Below are positions 1-11,274 of a DNA stretch of 64,000 nucleotides, in pieces; within the stretch, counting starts at the first letter, position 1; every line of letters starts with the position of its first letter. A model generated the notes under the pieces. It had not been told where the DNA came from. It made no database searches and saw only the letters and a program-made list of their open reading frames with translations. The translations under genes were made by a program, and so were the position numbers. The stretch spans positions 186,001-250,000 of the forward strand of contig PZJY01000005.1 in NCBI GenBank assembly GCA_031472005.1, written 5' to 3'. The stretch is from Tetracladium setigerum (lineage: Eukaryota; Ascomycota; Leotiomycetes; Helotiales).

Positions 1-889
1 CTCCTTCGAGGGAGCAACATTTGCAGAAGTCATTTTCCACGAATCGAATCATTTCAGCCCAGTTGCCACCGAACAACGACGGCCGTATTCAATTTTTCGA
101 GACACGAAAGAACTGTTTGCCTTGACTTTGATAGAGGGAGAGATCATTGACATTGTTCACGTAACGAGTCCTCTTTTTGCAAACCGGTCAATCGATGCGG
201 ACGTTTCGAAATTAGAAGATATCACAGCGTCGTTGATGCGCGCTGCAGCTGAAGGAGATCTTGATTCAATAAAGAAAGGTACAAGTCAAGTCGCTAGCAC
301 GATAGAGTACTCAGGATCACAATGGAAAGACGAATTCCTCAAAATTCTCGTTCGGATCGATCATCTATATCGCAAGCACTGTCATCATTGCCCCTCGCAA
401 CGCGATCCAGTCCCGTTATGGCGAATTTTACTTGGAGCTCAAGAACCGAAGTCTGCTGCAAGAATGGCACTCGACCCATCAGTATGTCTGCATAAATTTG
501 ATTGTCTCGTTGGACGAGCCTTCGAAAATAGTGCCATAGACAATCCAGATCCAAGAAATGCACCTAGTTCCACAGCCACTCGAATCATGAACTCTGCCAA
601 TCCACTTACGCACGAGCTTGTCGCTGTACTTCTTTCTCAAACACCGCGAGATGCACGCAGCATATTTTTCACGAATAATGGTCGTATTGGGTTGTGTATG
701 GCGGTTGCGGAGGTAGGGGACACTGTTGCAACGTTGTTTGAAGGATCTGGTGAGAATGTGTTGTTTGTGTTGAGGAAGACGGCTCAGAAGGATCGTTATC
801 GTGTGAGAGCAGTTGCCTATCTTCCTGAGATGTGGAAAGGGCAGGGTGCGGATTCAACAATAGAGGCGAGTTACATCTGTATTGAGTGA
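1..889 (+). CDS. HET-domain (heterokaryon incompatibility) protein, 3' part only
   Basis: The reading frame is open from the window edge to a TGA at 887-889, so the 5' part lies outside. The C-terminal region has the layout usual in fungal HET-domain proteins: a segment with IFFTNNGRIGLCMAVAEVGD, then a hydrophobic strand (ENVLFVLR) and a YRVRAVAYLPEMWKGQ-like stretch. In this family that corresponds to the conserved tail (F-x-T-x-x-G-x-x-G-x-x-P-x-x-x-x-x-GD, then V-x-F-x-L-R, then the G-E-A-Y-V-H region). The HET signature itself is not in the window. Such proteins take part in non-self recognition and programmed cell death after hyphal fusion, but most members are uncharacterised. The first ATG in the window is not a credible start because homology-like sequence continues upstream of it. 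Confidence 0.7.
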   Translation, partial: SFEGATFAEVIFHESNHFSPVATEQRRPYSIFRDTKELFALTLIEGEIIDIVHVTSPLFANRSIDADVSKLEDITASLMRAAAEGDLDSIKKGTSQVASTIEYSGSQWKDEFLKILVRIDHLYRKHCHHCPSQRDPVPLWRILLGAQEPKSAARMALDPSVCLHKFDCLVGRAFENSAIDNPDPRNAPSSTATRIMNSANPLTHELVAVLLSQTPRDARSIFFTNNGRIGLCMAVAEVGDTVATLFEGSGENVLFVLRKTAQKDRYRVRAVAYLPEMWKGQGADSTIEASYICIE

Positions 890-1054
890 GTGAGTACCTA
901 GGGGGTAAAAAGTTAACAATTATCGGTACCGCAAACCATATATAATAAAAGGTCAAGCTATCGCAAAATTGATCAGAATACCACGATCGAGTACAATTGA
1001 GATCTGCAAGATTTGAAGACGATCATGATACAGTTTCACTCGAGAGCTACATGC
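890..1054. other. Intergenic, convergent 3' ends
   Basis: Short spacer between the HET gene and the convergent phosphatase gene. It includes an AT-rich stretch (about 935-955) that could serve 3' end formation. No other feature is seen. Confidence 0.5.
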
Positions 1055-1707
1055 TTATATCTTCGCGCCTACTGGTACAAGCTTACCTCCTTGCTCCTTA
1101 TCCTTTTGAACAGTGTAGCTCTTCCACCCAGCCTTTGGCAGGTCAATCTCCGGCTCCTCTGTCAAGAATTTCATAAACACACCATGCGTCACAATAATGA
1201 CGTCCGTCTTCTCCCCGTTGTTCAATTGCCCATTCAGGTCCACCAAGCCCGTTCTCACTCTCCTCGCGCGCTCGTGCACTACTTCATCGTCTGCAGAGAA
1301 TATACCCTCCTTCGATGGCCAACCTTCCACCAAGCTTTCGAAATTTAGCCTCGGGAAAGCCTTTTCCAATACTGCTCGATCGGAACCAGTGTCGCAGGCG
1401 AGTGCACTCCGCTCTTGCAAGAGTGGGTCAATTACAAGGCTCGCGCCATTCTCGACGCCGTTTTCAGAACTGGGATCGAAGTACCGTTTGTCAAGGATGC
1501 TAGGAAACGCAGTAAGAGCAGTCTGGATAGCGCGTCGAAGGGGGAAGTGATGATTATGCCAACGCGTCCGGCGTGTGGGAATGATTGGTCGAGTTTTGCA
1601 GCTTGTTCAAAGCCGAGCGCGGTCAAGGAAGGATCGAGCTGGGAGAAGTCTTTTGAGACATTGTGGACAGATTCGGCGTGGCGGACGAGATGGATTCGAG
1701 ATGCCAT
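1055..1707 (-). CDS. Histidine phosphatase / phosphoglycerate mutase-like protein (one frame break)
   Basis: About 217 aa once the frame break is bridged. It starts with MASRIHLVRHAESVHN, containing the RHG motif (catalytic His in LVRHAES) at residues 6-12. Further on are the ITSP-LRRAIQTAL segment typical of the family and the second histidine in VIIVTHG. The order LVRHAES, SPLRR, CDTGSD, VTHG matches fungal cytosolic members of the branch-1 histidine phosphatases related to yeast PMU1. The substrate cannot be told from sequence. The frame changes inside the conserved SPLRR segment at the G5 run 1540-1544; one more G would restore it, and no splice signals are present there. I therefore treat this as one gene with a one-base deletion. 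Gene ends converge with the HET gene. Confidence 0.8.
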
Positions 1708-2794
1708 ACTATATATCTTTGTAGAGTTTAAAGTTGATAATATTCAAGAGGGAAAGTAGGGTCGGATGGGTTCAAGACGCGATAGGAACAAACAACGCCA
1801 TCGACGCCATTTCGCACGCAATATGTCGTGGGAGCGAATGGAATTCTCTTAACGTGACCTACTGCCTATCTGAACCATCTTTGACCATCTTTGATGCCAT
1901 TCACCACACAAAAATGTCACCACATAAAAATGGCCTCAGACAGTCTTTTGTAATCTTGCTCGGCAGTCTCCCAGTAGTTCAGCCCACTTCAGGGAAATCA
2001 CAATTCTCCCTTTCCAATCGACTCGCTGACATCTTCCTGTGCATATGGGATCGATCTCGGCTTCATAGCGTTTGGCGGCTCGCTGGCGTAATTTTGAACC
2101 TTGCATTGAAGATTTGTAGATAAGGAAAATGCCGGGTTCTTTAAAAATATATATATATATATATAAAAAAAAAATAGCAAGGAAATACAGTAAAAGGCGA
2201 ATTGCGTGTCGCTTATTTTAATAGATAACTTTTTTTAAGGGTGGTGGTGTCAGCGTGTGACTATTATGGCTTATATAGAGAGGTACTAGAAAATATCAAA
2301 ATTGGCGGTTGGCCTCTTATTTGCACCCAGCGCTAAAGTTAGCGCTTTTATATTATCCACAATTATAGCGCTGCCATTAAATTCTTTATAATATATTTTG
2401 ATCGAAACTTTACTAAAAGAAAGGTTTAAGACCAAGCAAATAGCTTTAGCCTATTGCTCTATATGTGCCGTCTAGAAGCTTAATTCGATTGATTATACTG
2501 TCGATCCTTTCGTTGACCCCATTAATCGCCGCTACATATGTACCCCTGCTTAATTGCGACTATTAGAATTTCTTTAGAGTTTGGAGCCCATTGGTAAAGG
2601 GTCTATAGAGGGATATGGCTTCAGGTTTTAAAGACGATCAAAGAGCAAAATGAAGACGTTCGGCAGTTACGCCGTGCGAGCGAGACTGATACAAGCGCCA
2701 CTCATTTTTTTAGCTTCAAGTTTTAGTGCTTATTAAAGTGCAATGTCCTAATTTAACCTGACGAATTATACTGTAATATTGAAAGCCTCAGGTG
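1708..2794. other. Gene-free AT-rich stretch
   Basis: There are no supportable genes. The part from about 2130 to 2760 is AT-rich with few CpG and includes an (AT)n/A tract at 2146-2175. A short stop-bounded frame at 2598-2733 reads as a hydrophilic helix (WLQVLKTIKEQNEDVRQL) of the kind found at the C-terminus of pogo-type transposases. It may be a decayed element, but this is weak. Confidence 0.35.
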
Positions 2795-4611
2795 CTAATG
2801 CGATGATTCGCTCACTTTCGCAAACGCAGATGCAAATGTTACCCATTTGAATTCCTCGTCCATGGCTAATTTGTCCCTCTCATTCGGATCCGTGCATTCG
2901 TATCTCTCGGGATCCATCGGAAAAAAAGCTTCACAGTGGCCCAACCAGGCAAATCTCGTAAACCCGATAATGTTACTAAGATTCTTTTCGATCTCATCAG
3001 CAATTGATTTATGGTTGCATCGTATTTCCAAAGATCCTTCATCACGCCGGAAGGGATGGGCTCTAGGATTTGGACTGAGAATCAACGACGTAAAACTAGA
3101 TCTCTTAATTTCGGCAAAGGAGACTTTGGACCATCGGTTAGCAACAATTTTTTCGAACCAACTTCTGACTTACTTGGATACCATATCTTGCCCGACTCGA
3201 AATTCAACATATGTGGCGGTCGCACCAATGGAGATTTTCTGGTGGTGCTATGCTGTACTGTATATGGAACTTCCACTACACGTGTAGTCTCCTCTGTTCT
3301 AGTCTCGTGTGTTATACTCTCTTGCCTAGAATTCAGCAACACATCGATGATAGAGCTGGTAGCCAGTCCGGGAAGAAGTAGAGGAGTTTTTGCCATCTTT
3401 TGCCAGAAAGGCGCTTCGTCAAAAGCTAAAAGATTTTGTCCTTGTTAGCAGAGAGTATCGGCAGTATTGCATCAGCGAATCAGGTACCTTTAACAAAACC
3501 TTGCGTGGCGTGCCATTCCATTGGCTTTGTAGGATCTCGTCTACTCGAGACTGACGTTGTGGTAGTAGGAACAGTGACGGTTTCAAGCCTAACCGATTCT
3601 GACTCGTAGGTATAAGTAACCGTATGGTTTGAACAGGCCTGAAGAAATTCAGATATTTGAGTAACAGCAGACTCGTTTAGGTCGATCTCCAACATCGGAC
3701 TGATGCCACTAGCAATAACCACTTTGATGGAGCTCGGCTGATACGAAAGGTCGATAGGATCTGGCGCTCGACTCTGTCTTATAGCTTCGATATTTCCTGA
3801 ATTCCAAGATGACTTGGTGATGATGTCTTTATTAAAGGAAGACCAGACATCCATACCGCTCGCATCGCAATCGTCTATCAGGGAGCCTTCGCCTTGTTGT
3901 AGTCTTTCCGGTGGCTGTGAACTTGATGTAGGCGGTAGTTCTGTTTCCTCTAGAGCTGGTTCTTGAAAGCTAACCACTCCATCCGGATTGGAGAACCGAG
4001 GATGGTCCTTATCCAAGACCAGTAGCCTCTCTTTTATGTTTGCTCGCTCGTTTTGGATCGACTTTACTAGCTCATGTAGCTTCTGAGTTGTTTGGTCAAT
4101 ATTATCGATTTGTTTACTAAACTTAATCAGCTTTTATCACCCTTAGATGTGGTATCGAGACTCACCTAGACAAGGTTTGGAGCATAAGTTGAATGACAGC
4201 CTCATAGCCATTTAGTCGCACTTTCAACAACTCGGTCTCCTTTTTGTTCCACACCCACTTAACTCGGCTGACCACCTCTCCTTTTACAGTCCCTTTTGAC
4301 TTTATCTGTGCCTTTTCAACCGCCTCATCAATCTGTTTGAAGGTTTCCTCGCAGTTCTGCATCATAGTCTGCGAATCCGCTGCCCATACTTTCAGCTCGT
4401 CGCTGTTGCTCACTTGTCGATCGATTACCAAAAGTTTAAACCGCTGTAACGTAGTTGTAGTCGCCATTAATTCGTTTGCAAGCTGTTCCACATGTTTCGG
4501 AGCCTGGTGGATGTCGCTGATGTATTCTGTTAGTTTGACGAGAACTTTACCACCGAGTGCAACGATCCCAGCGACGCTGCCAATTGCCGAGAGAGGATCG
4601 GCCATGTTCAC
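2795..4611 (-). CDS. HeLo-like N-terminal domain protein, four exons
   Basis: Model: exons 4166-4611, 3488-4116, 3174-3425 and 2795-3123, giving 551 aa with no frame break. Introns are 49, 62 and 50 nt; the last has a perfect GTAAGT donor and a TGCTAAC branch site but an AAG acceptor, the only one that keeps frame. Residues 3-150 (MADPLSAIGSVAGIVALGG..., then KLTEYISDIHQAPKHVEQLANEL) fit the fungal HeLo-like N-terminal domain found on STAND proteins: a hydrophobic first helix followed by amphipathic helices. The middle is acidic and Ser/Thr-rich. No P-loop or repeat domain follows, so this is not a full NACHT/NB-ARC receptor. It could be a stand-alone death-domain-type protein or a fungal-specific protein using the same N-terminal fold. 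The C-terminal third is unrecognised. Confidence 0.7.
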
Positions 4612-5742
4612 TGACTCGCTCTACGAAAACAAAGTAATTAGTGATCTAGAGAAGTTGAAGTTGGAAGAATGTTGCGAAGAGAAGGCAAAGAGGCCCGAGT
4701 GATGTGTTGGAGAATTGGAGCGTTGGGCAGATTTGACAAGGCTGATTAAACGGTGGTAGCCAAGGCACCTTTCAAATATGTCGCTATGGCCTGTGCGTTG
4801 ATATGTCGAATGTAACACGTGACTACAAACGGTCAGATGTCACTAATCGTCAGTGAATTTGCGCGCAAAAAATCAAAATTTTGTTAATTTATATTTTAAT
4901 AGCAACTTATTATTTTAATTCCTAGAGTAAGCCGACTAGGAGTGTACAGGGTAGAGCAAACACCACAACTAACAGAAACTCATAGAAATTTTCATATGTT
5001 CATAGAATAAGAGCCGCTAAAGTTGAAAGTACCTGTCCTGTAATTTGTCTCGATAAAGAATCATAGAGAGTTGGATCAGCAAAACAGGCAAGAATTGGCT
5101 CCGCTCTGCGATAACAATTAGCAGCGGTGCTGTACATTGGAGTACATTGGGGCAAGGGTGCACAGCCACATGTGTCCGGAAGTGGAGCCAGCTTAAAATA
5201 ATTAACTAAAAGAATCGCGACACCCAATTCGCCCTCTACCGTATCTTTGACTCGCTATAGACTAGACTTTTCTCAAAGAAGCCGAGGTGTTTCTTGACAG
5301 TATCGAGAATACTGCTTACCTTCCCTCGAAATACTTGGCAGGTGATGTGAGGCTCACCAAGATGTGAGATCACTTGATCCTTGATCTTAAGCGTGCTTTA
5401 CATATTAACTTGAGGCTCGTCATGTACTTTGAGCTCACGGAGTATCTTTTAAAGTCCAACAACAAGTGTGAATTTACACATCGACATGCTTAATTTAGAC
5501 GCTTTGACAATCATCTTGAGCGACACTCGATACCCATTGAAGTCGATTCAGTTTGCGGTCGAAAACTTTCCCAAAACTCATGTATCGGGAAATCAATCGC
5601 AAGCAAATAAACCAAGCTTGAGCTCAAGGCAAGAAAAGCAAAGTGATCATCAACAGATTATTTCCTGGCAAATGCAATGGCACAGAAAGTCAAGACACAA
5701 GTAGGATAGTTGGAATATAGTACCACTTCTCGTGTTGATTGT
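4612..5742. other. Intergenic, no supportable gene
   Basis: This includes the promoter of the HeLo-like gene (its start is near 4611) and an AT-rich patch around 4860-4925. A minus-strand frame at 5000-5227 encodes a cysteine-containing peptide, but it has no signal peptide, splice context or recognisable family. I do not call it. Confidence 0.4.
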
Positions 5743-7507
5743 TCAACCCCAGAGACCAAGCGTCCAACTATTTCGATCAGCAGGCTTGAATGCCGTCACA
5801 CCACCCAGACTTTGCCGTGCTCCAGCACCCATCTCTGCAGCCTTTGAAGCACCCGAAGCACCATGCTGAAGCCATTGTTCTCGATCCACTACCGATACTG
5901 CCGGGATTTTCAACTGTGATAACAAACTTCCTCCTGACCAGGCACCCAGTGAGCTGACAACACGTAGACTTCCTGACTCAATAGGCTGGCTTCTCTTGTT
6001 TGCCTCCCTCCTCAGTTGATCATCGATAGGATCAGATTCCTGTTCTATGAAGGCCGCGGGTATGGATGGTACAGGGTCTGGCCCATCCGACTGCGGAACC
6101 TCGATTGGGCCAGGGTGATAGTTCCGCCTTCGTGGTTGCTTTGGACTGTTACGGTACTGATCGTAGGCTTCTCCATATACAGGATCCCATCCCCTTTATC
6201 TATTGTGTTTGCCAAATCATCTAGAATTCGCCCTTTAAGACCTGGTATGTTGGATCCACCACCAACAAAGATAATTCGCGACATGCAAATGGCCCTGGCA
6301 TCCACAGGAAGTTGGAGGAGACTTCGATAGATGAGTGTATTTAGAGGCAACTCCTCATCATCAATATCATGGGTTGCCCTTCCCATGGCGAACAGAGCAT
6401 TTTCGCACGGTTCTGCCAGTTCTGAGAATTGGACATCTAGGATTTTGGGTGGATTGGTCGAACTCAGAGGAATCGAAATGGTCGGATTTCTCCCTCCATC
6501 ACCACCCACATGTAAAGACTTCATGCTTGCTCTGAATTCGTCCTCCTCCTTGACAGGCGTCAGACCTTGAGACTGGACCTGTGACCGAACCTTGATTCCT
6601 GGTTTGCACCATACCATCCTCTCCGAGATGTCCTCGCACTCCTCGAAACTCGGTAACATTTCCATCTCGTTTTTCGTTCTTGGTTTCTCCGGGTCGGCCG
6701 CCCGTTCACCCAGGCCTAATCTTCCGGCAAGCATTTTGAATACTGCCTCTCCCAGCATCTTCACCCACGTACTGATCGCCTGGTTTGCATTTCCCTGTAT
6801 TCATACACAGCAGTGACAACGGTTTCCGCCCATCCCACATCAATGACTAGAGCTGATCGTAGTCCTCCTGCCACAGTGGCTAGTACAGGCGCGGACATAA
6901 GGGATATATTGGGTGGCTGAAAGTTCGCAAACAGAGTATCGAGTGTAATCGAGAGTAGGGGTATCGGTAAAGCAGATGGCAAAACCAGAATCATTTTGCG
7001 TGGCCTCGAATCAACTAGTAAATATCTGCAATGCGATTAGTTCTACAAATCTAGAGTAATGATTCCGCCCACGTACTGACTTTGTGTATACCTCTCGCAT
7101 GGCCGATCAATCTTATCTCCCACCAAACCCAGATCCAAACCCCTCAAATCCGACCTCCAAAGTTCATGGCTTTCTCCCCATGATTTTTGCTGCGTATGGC
7201 CCAGCCTTGACTTCTGATAATCCACCTCCCATCTCCGAAAATCCCCTGCTCTTCGTTGTTCATCTGGGCCAAACGACAGCACGGATTTTGGAATCGCCTC
7301 TCCCGCAAATCCAGCTCGTAAATATCTCGCGCCAATCTCAATGATAATGCAATCTTCTTCAGCGCGCAGAGAGGAAGGCGAACCAAATGCGGAGGAAATA
7401 ATGCGCTGGGGAGTATGAGGACTGTTGGGCGTTGGAATTACTGCGGGCGCCGGTCGAATGTTGGCAACATTTCGGTGGGTAGGAGCTGGCCCTGAAGGAT
7501 CCGACAT
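5743..7507 (-). CDS. ARP10: Actin-related protein, ARP10/ARP11 (dynactin pointed-end) type
   Basis: Exons 7077-7507 and 5743-7025 with a 51-nt intron (donor GTACGT, branch ACTAAT) give about 571 aa after bridging two frame breaks. The N-terminal extension is Pro-rich, followed by the actin-fold phosphate-1 segment IIIEIGARYLRAGFAGE. Other conserved pieces are ELWRSDLRGLDLGLV, YLLVDSRPRKMILVLPS, LVIDVGWAETVVTAVYEYRE (phosphate-2 region) and IIFVGGGSNIPGLKGRI (adenosine region). This pattern fits the divergent fungal ARP10/Arp11 (Neurospora ro-7-like) that caps the dynactin Arp1 filament for dynein transport. Assignment within the ARP family is by memory of motifs. Frame breaks: C3 at 6764-6766 and CCCCTTT at 6191-6197, each fixed by one extra base; the second precedes a well-preserved RGWDPVYG motif. 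Divergent from the YEN1-like gene. Confidence 0.75.
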
Positions 7508-7845
7508 GATGCTACATTTGCTACGTAATATAGATCCTTTTGCTTCCCGGGAGCTCTATGGATTGTCGTCGTCGTTGTCGTGAGGCGCGTTAGTGAGGAA
7601 AGGGGAACGCGCTTTCGTTCGGCGAAGTTTCATCACTCCGCCGACGACTCTGGCGGCGACGTCAACATTCAAATCTTTCTCACCCTTTCCTCACACAACG
7701 CACCATCAACATCACCCAATCGCATTTCCTTCTTATTCATAATTTCATCGCATAGCTCGAGTGTGAAAGAATGAAATTTAGATTTGCTACTCCATAATCA
7801 ACAGGAATTGCTGACTATATTTGTGTGTTGACAGGCAGCCTGATC
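7508..7845. promoter_or_regulatory. Bidirectional promoter region between ARP10-like and YEN1-like genes
   Basis: A 338-bp spacer separates the divergent start codons at 7507 (minus) and 7846 (plus). It holds GC-rich sequence near 7570-7660 and pyrimidine-rich tracts, consistent with a shared promoter. No specific factor site can be defended. Confidence 0.45.
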
Positions 7846-10613
7846 ATGGGAATCCCAGGGTTTGTTTATTTTGCCCCTAATATCATGAGCCACCACTAAT
7901 CTTCGTTCCAGAATCTATGAAGAGATTGGTGATGGCGAGAGAATTTCACTATCAAAATTAGCCATTGAGACATTCGAAAAAACCGGCAGGCCCCTGAGAA
8001 TTGCTGTCGATACTGCCATATGGCAATTTCAGACACAAGCTGGCCAAGGAGGTTCTAATCCAGCTGTCAGGACCTTTTACTATCGACTGCTGAGATTACT
8101 CTCAGTTTCGGTACAAGCCATTTTTGTCTTTGATGGACCACATAAACCCTCCATCAAGAGAAATAAAAAGGTTGGCCAAGGGGACCATCAGTTTCCAATG
8201 CAACGACAAAGCGAATGCTAAAGCTATTTGGTTTTCCTTACCACTCCGCTCCTGGAGAAGCGGAGGCCGAATGCGCTCTGTTACAGAGAGAGGGTATTGT
8301 GGATGCAGTCTTGAGCGAAGATGTTGATACACTCATGTTTGGATGTGGCAAAACTCTTAGACGCTGGACGTCCGAGGGAACAAGAGGCAACAAAACACCA
8401 ACGCATGTCACAGTTCACAATTCAAAAGTAATCAAGGATGGACCTTCGAAACTCGACCGAGAGGGTATGGTGCTAGTGGCTATGATGAAAGGGGGAGATT
8501 ACGACACCACAGGCATCCCACACTGCGGTATTAAGGTGGCCTGTGAAGCTGCTAGAGCAGGATATGGAAAGAAGTTATGTCAGATTCCAAGATCTGACGA
8601 TGTGGCAATTGCAGCTTGGAAAGCTGATCTTCTCCGTGAGCTTCAGACCAACGAGAGCAAGTTTTTCAAGACCAGGCATAAATCTCTGAAGCTTCCCGAG
8701 GACTTCCCAAATAAGACGATTTTGGGATATTACACTCACCCTATAGTCTCCTCCAGCTCCAAAATCGAGAAATTGAAGGAAGAGACAGTATGGGATGGAG
8801 AAATTGATATCGAAGGGCTCAGAGCGTTCGTCAGCGATACGTTTGATTGGTCGAGTAGAGGAGGGGCCATCAAATTCATCAGAGGTCTCGCTCCGGCTCT
8901 TCTTATCTACAAACTTCGTGTTAGAGGAGATAGACGAGCTTCTGGCTATGGAGATCCTATTCTCACCAGTATCGACGAGACAGAGTTGGTTCGGTCGATT
9001 TGCGGCCAACGAATACATATCAGCACAGACGGGATGCCGGAGTTACGTGTTGTTTTTCATCCCAACGATATTGTCAACCTTGATCTTGAAGCGGAAGTGG
9101 ACGATGGCGGGGACCAGGACTATGGGAGAGATGGACTTGCCCCTATTCATGACGATGGTGAAATCGAGGCGTATATCTCAGATGATGAATCTTCTCGATC
9201 ACCAAGTCCAACGAAAAGGAGCACCCCACCATACGATCCAACCCAACTACAGAAGGAATGGGTATCTCGTACGATTGCTAAAATTGGAGTTCCACTCAAA
9301 GTAGAAGATTACGAGGAATCTCTTCGCAAACCTAAAGCCAAACCAAAAGCCGTGAAAAAGTCAATCAAAGCTGCACCAAAGACAAAGGGAGGAATGAAAA
9401 CGGGAGCAATACTTCGATTTGTCCAAGTGACGAAGCCCAGCGCAGATGACGCTAGCACTTCCATTCCTCCAGCGAAAAGTTCAGCAAGTACACCAATACT
9501 CCCTCCAGTAGACCTCACATCATCTTTGGATTATGCTTCCTCTCGGCCAACTCTCCCTCCACCCAAACCTAGAACGAGAGGCACGACAAGAATCAGTACC
9601 GACTCTACCACAACTACCAACCCCAGACCACGCAGGGCAGCAGCCAAGGGCACAGCACCCTCGCAGCCCATTCTCTCAAGGACGAATCCCTGGTCAATAT
9701 CGCAGCCTAAATCCGTTGGACCGAGCATCACAAAAGCATTCACCTCATCACAAAACACTGCCCAAAAATCTCAAAGTACATTCATAGACCTTGCTTCCAG
9801 CTCCCCAGCACAAAGTCGGTCACCACCACCACAAAAATTCTCCACACCTCAAAAACACCCGCATTCTCCAACACCCCCTTCATGGAGCGGTAGCGATGCA
9901 GACGAGCAAGAAGTAGACCTCCCGGATCTTCCAAACACAGTAACACGCACACGCGGTTCTCGCTCCATACCACCACTAGATGGTAATCTCCTCACCCCTT
10001 CCAGCAGCGAGAAAGAACGTGGTCGTAAAGAAGGACCACCACGTCGAAAGCGGCACTCTCCAGATCCAAACACATCCCGAACTTCCGCAACAAACGACGA
10101 TGAGATGGAGAAAACTGCAAGGATTTTAGATTTTGCCTCGAGTCCTCCTCTTCCACCACCGCTACAAGAACCAGAAGAGCCATCACTTCCACCACTTCAA
10201 GCATCATCACGAAGAAAAGAACCCCTCTCAGTCTCACCCCTCGACGAACACAACAAACACGAAAGCCAAAACAAAACCAATTCATCGAGCTATCCTCCTC
10301 TCCTCTTCCACTTCCAACACAATTTGGTTCCTCCGCTACACAACAACAACAACAACAACAACAACAGTTCTCATCGCAATTTCATCCCTCCCAACAACCA
10401 GACTTGTCCCTATCGCAAGAAAACAACGAGAAGAATAAAAAGAAGAAAAAATTCCTCCTCCTTCGTGAGAGCATAGGAACCTTTCAGGAAATCGATGAGG
10501 ATGAGATGGAGGCGAAGAAGCAGAATGGGGGGATGATTAGGGGGAGGACGGGGAAGGAGAGAAGGGCGTTTAGAGAGAGTCAGGTTGAGGTTTTGGATTT
10601 GAGGGGAGAATGA
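7846..10613 (+). CDS. YEN1: Holliday-junction resolvase, YEN1/GEN1 type (Rad2/XPG nuclease family)
   Basis: Exon 1 (7846-7859) encodes MGIPG. After a 52-nt intron, exon 2 starts at 7912 with IYEEIGDGERISL. About 905 aa after bridging two breaks. The Rad2-family order is clear: N-terminal XPG-N region with RPLRIAVDTAIWQFQTQAG and IFVFDGPHKP; XPG-I region GEAEAECALLQREGIVDA plus SEDVDTLMFG, giving the acidic metal-binding cluster; then the helix-two-turn-helix segment GGDYDTTGIPHCG. The long C-terminal half is basic and Ser/Pro-rich, as in fungal Yen1, with poly-Gln near 10340-10365 and a terminal LLLRESIGTFQEIDEDE motif. The enzyme cuts four-way junctions symmetrically late in the cell cycle. 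Breaks: GGGGACC at 8180-8186 (before SVSNATTKRMLKLFGF) and AAAA at 10215-10218 (before TPLSLTPRRTQ); one base is missing at each. Confidence 0.85.
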
Positions 10614-11274
10614 ATGAATGAGAGCGAGAATTTCTTTTTTTGGAAGGGAGATTCATTGTGTGAAGAAAAAGCATGTTGATTGGAGTTTGTTGGGGGTTGC
10701 ATTGGGATCTATATCAATAGGATGGGATGGAGCAATTGTTTATAGATACCAACCTAGATGCTATTTTTGTGTTAAATCATTGGGATTTGTTAAATGTTCA
10801 GGTCATCCTCGGCATGTACCTGCACAACGCCGCCTGGGCCTTGAGCTTGGGTCAGACTATGAATGAAACAACAAAGTAAAATTAATATACCTGTGCAAAA
10901 TAGGTACTCTTAATTTTGTGACTCAAATTCTTTGCATTCTCGCTTGCTTGCTTGATGGGGTAGTATAGTATAGTACGTCGTCCTGAGTCAACAAACACTC
11001 TGTTCTCTCCCCTTTTGATTAGTCCTGCCAATCCATCCGGCATCATCGTTCTCATCATCCATCATCCATCATCCATCATATCTCATACCATCCATCCGTC
11101 CATAAGTTCGTTCGGCAATTCTCTCTCACACACACGCACTCCTTACTCAATTCCGTCACTTATTCATTCTACCACCTTCACCTCTACCTAAACCCCCCTC
11201 ATCTCATCTCTCACAACGCAAGAAAGGAAAAAAAAAAAAATCCCACCCCTACAAAGCAACCAACAATCAACACT
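10614..11274. other. Convergent 3' intergenic region
   Basis: Spacer between the convergent YEN1-like and SCP1-like genes. It contains CAT/CCA-rich simple sequence (about 11050-11105) and an A14 run at 11227-11240. No gene is seen. Confidence 0.5.

Noticed and set aside
669..956. Antisense frame over the HET gene
   Set aside because: A shadow of the HET C-terminus.
5000..5227. Cysteine-containing small protein frame (minus)
   Set aside because: No signal peptide, no splice or homology support; the Cys spacing is not of a known class.
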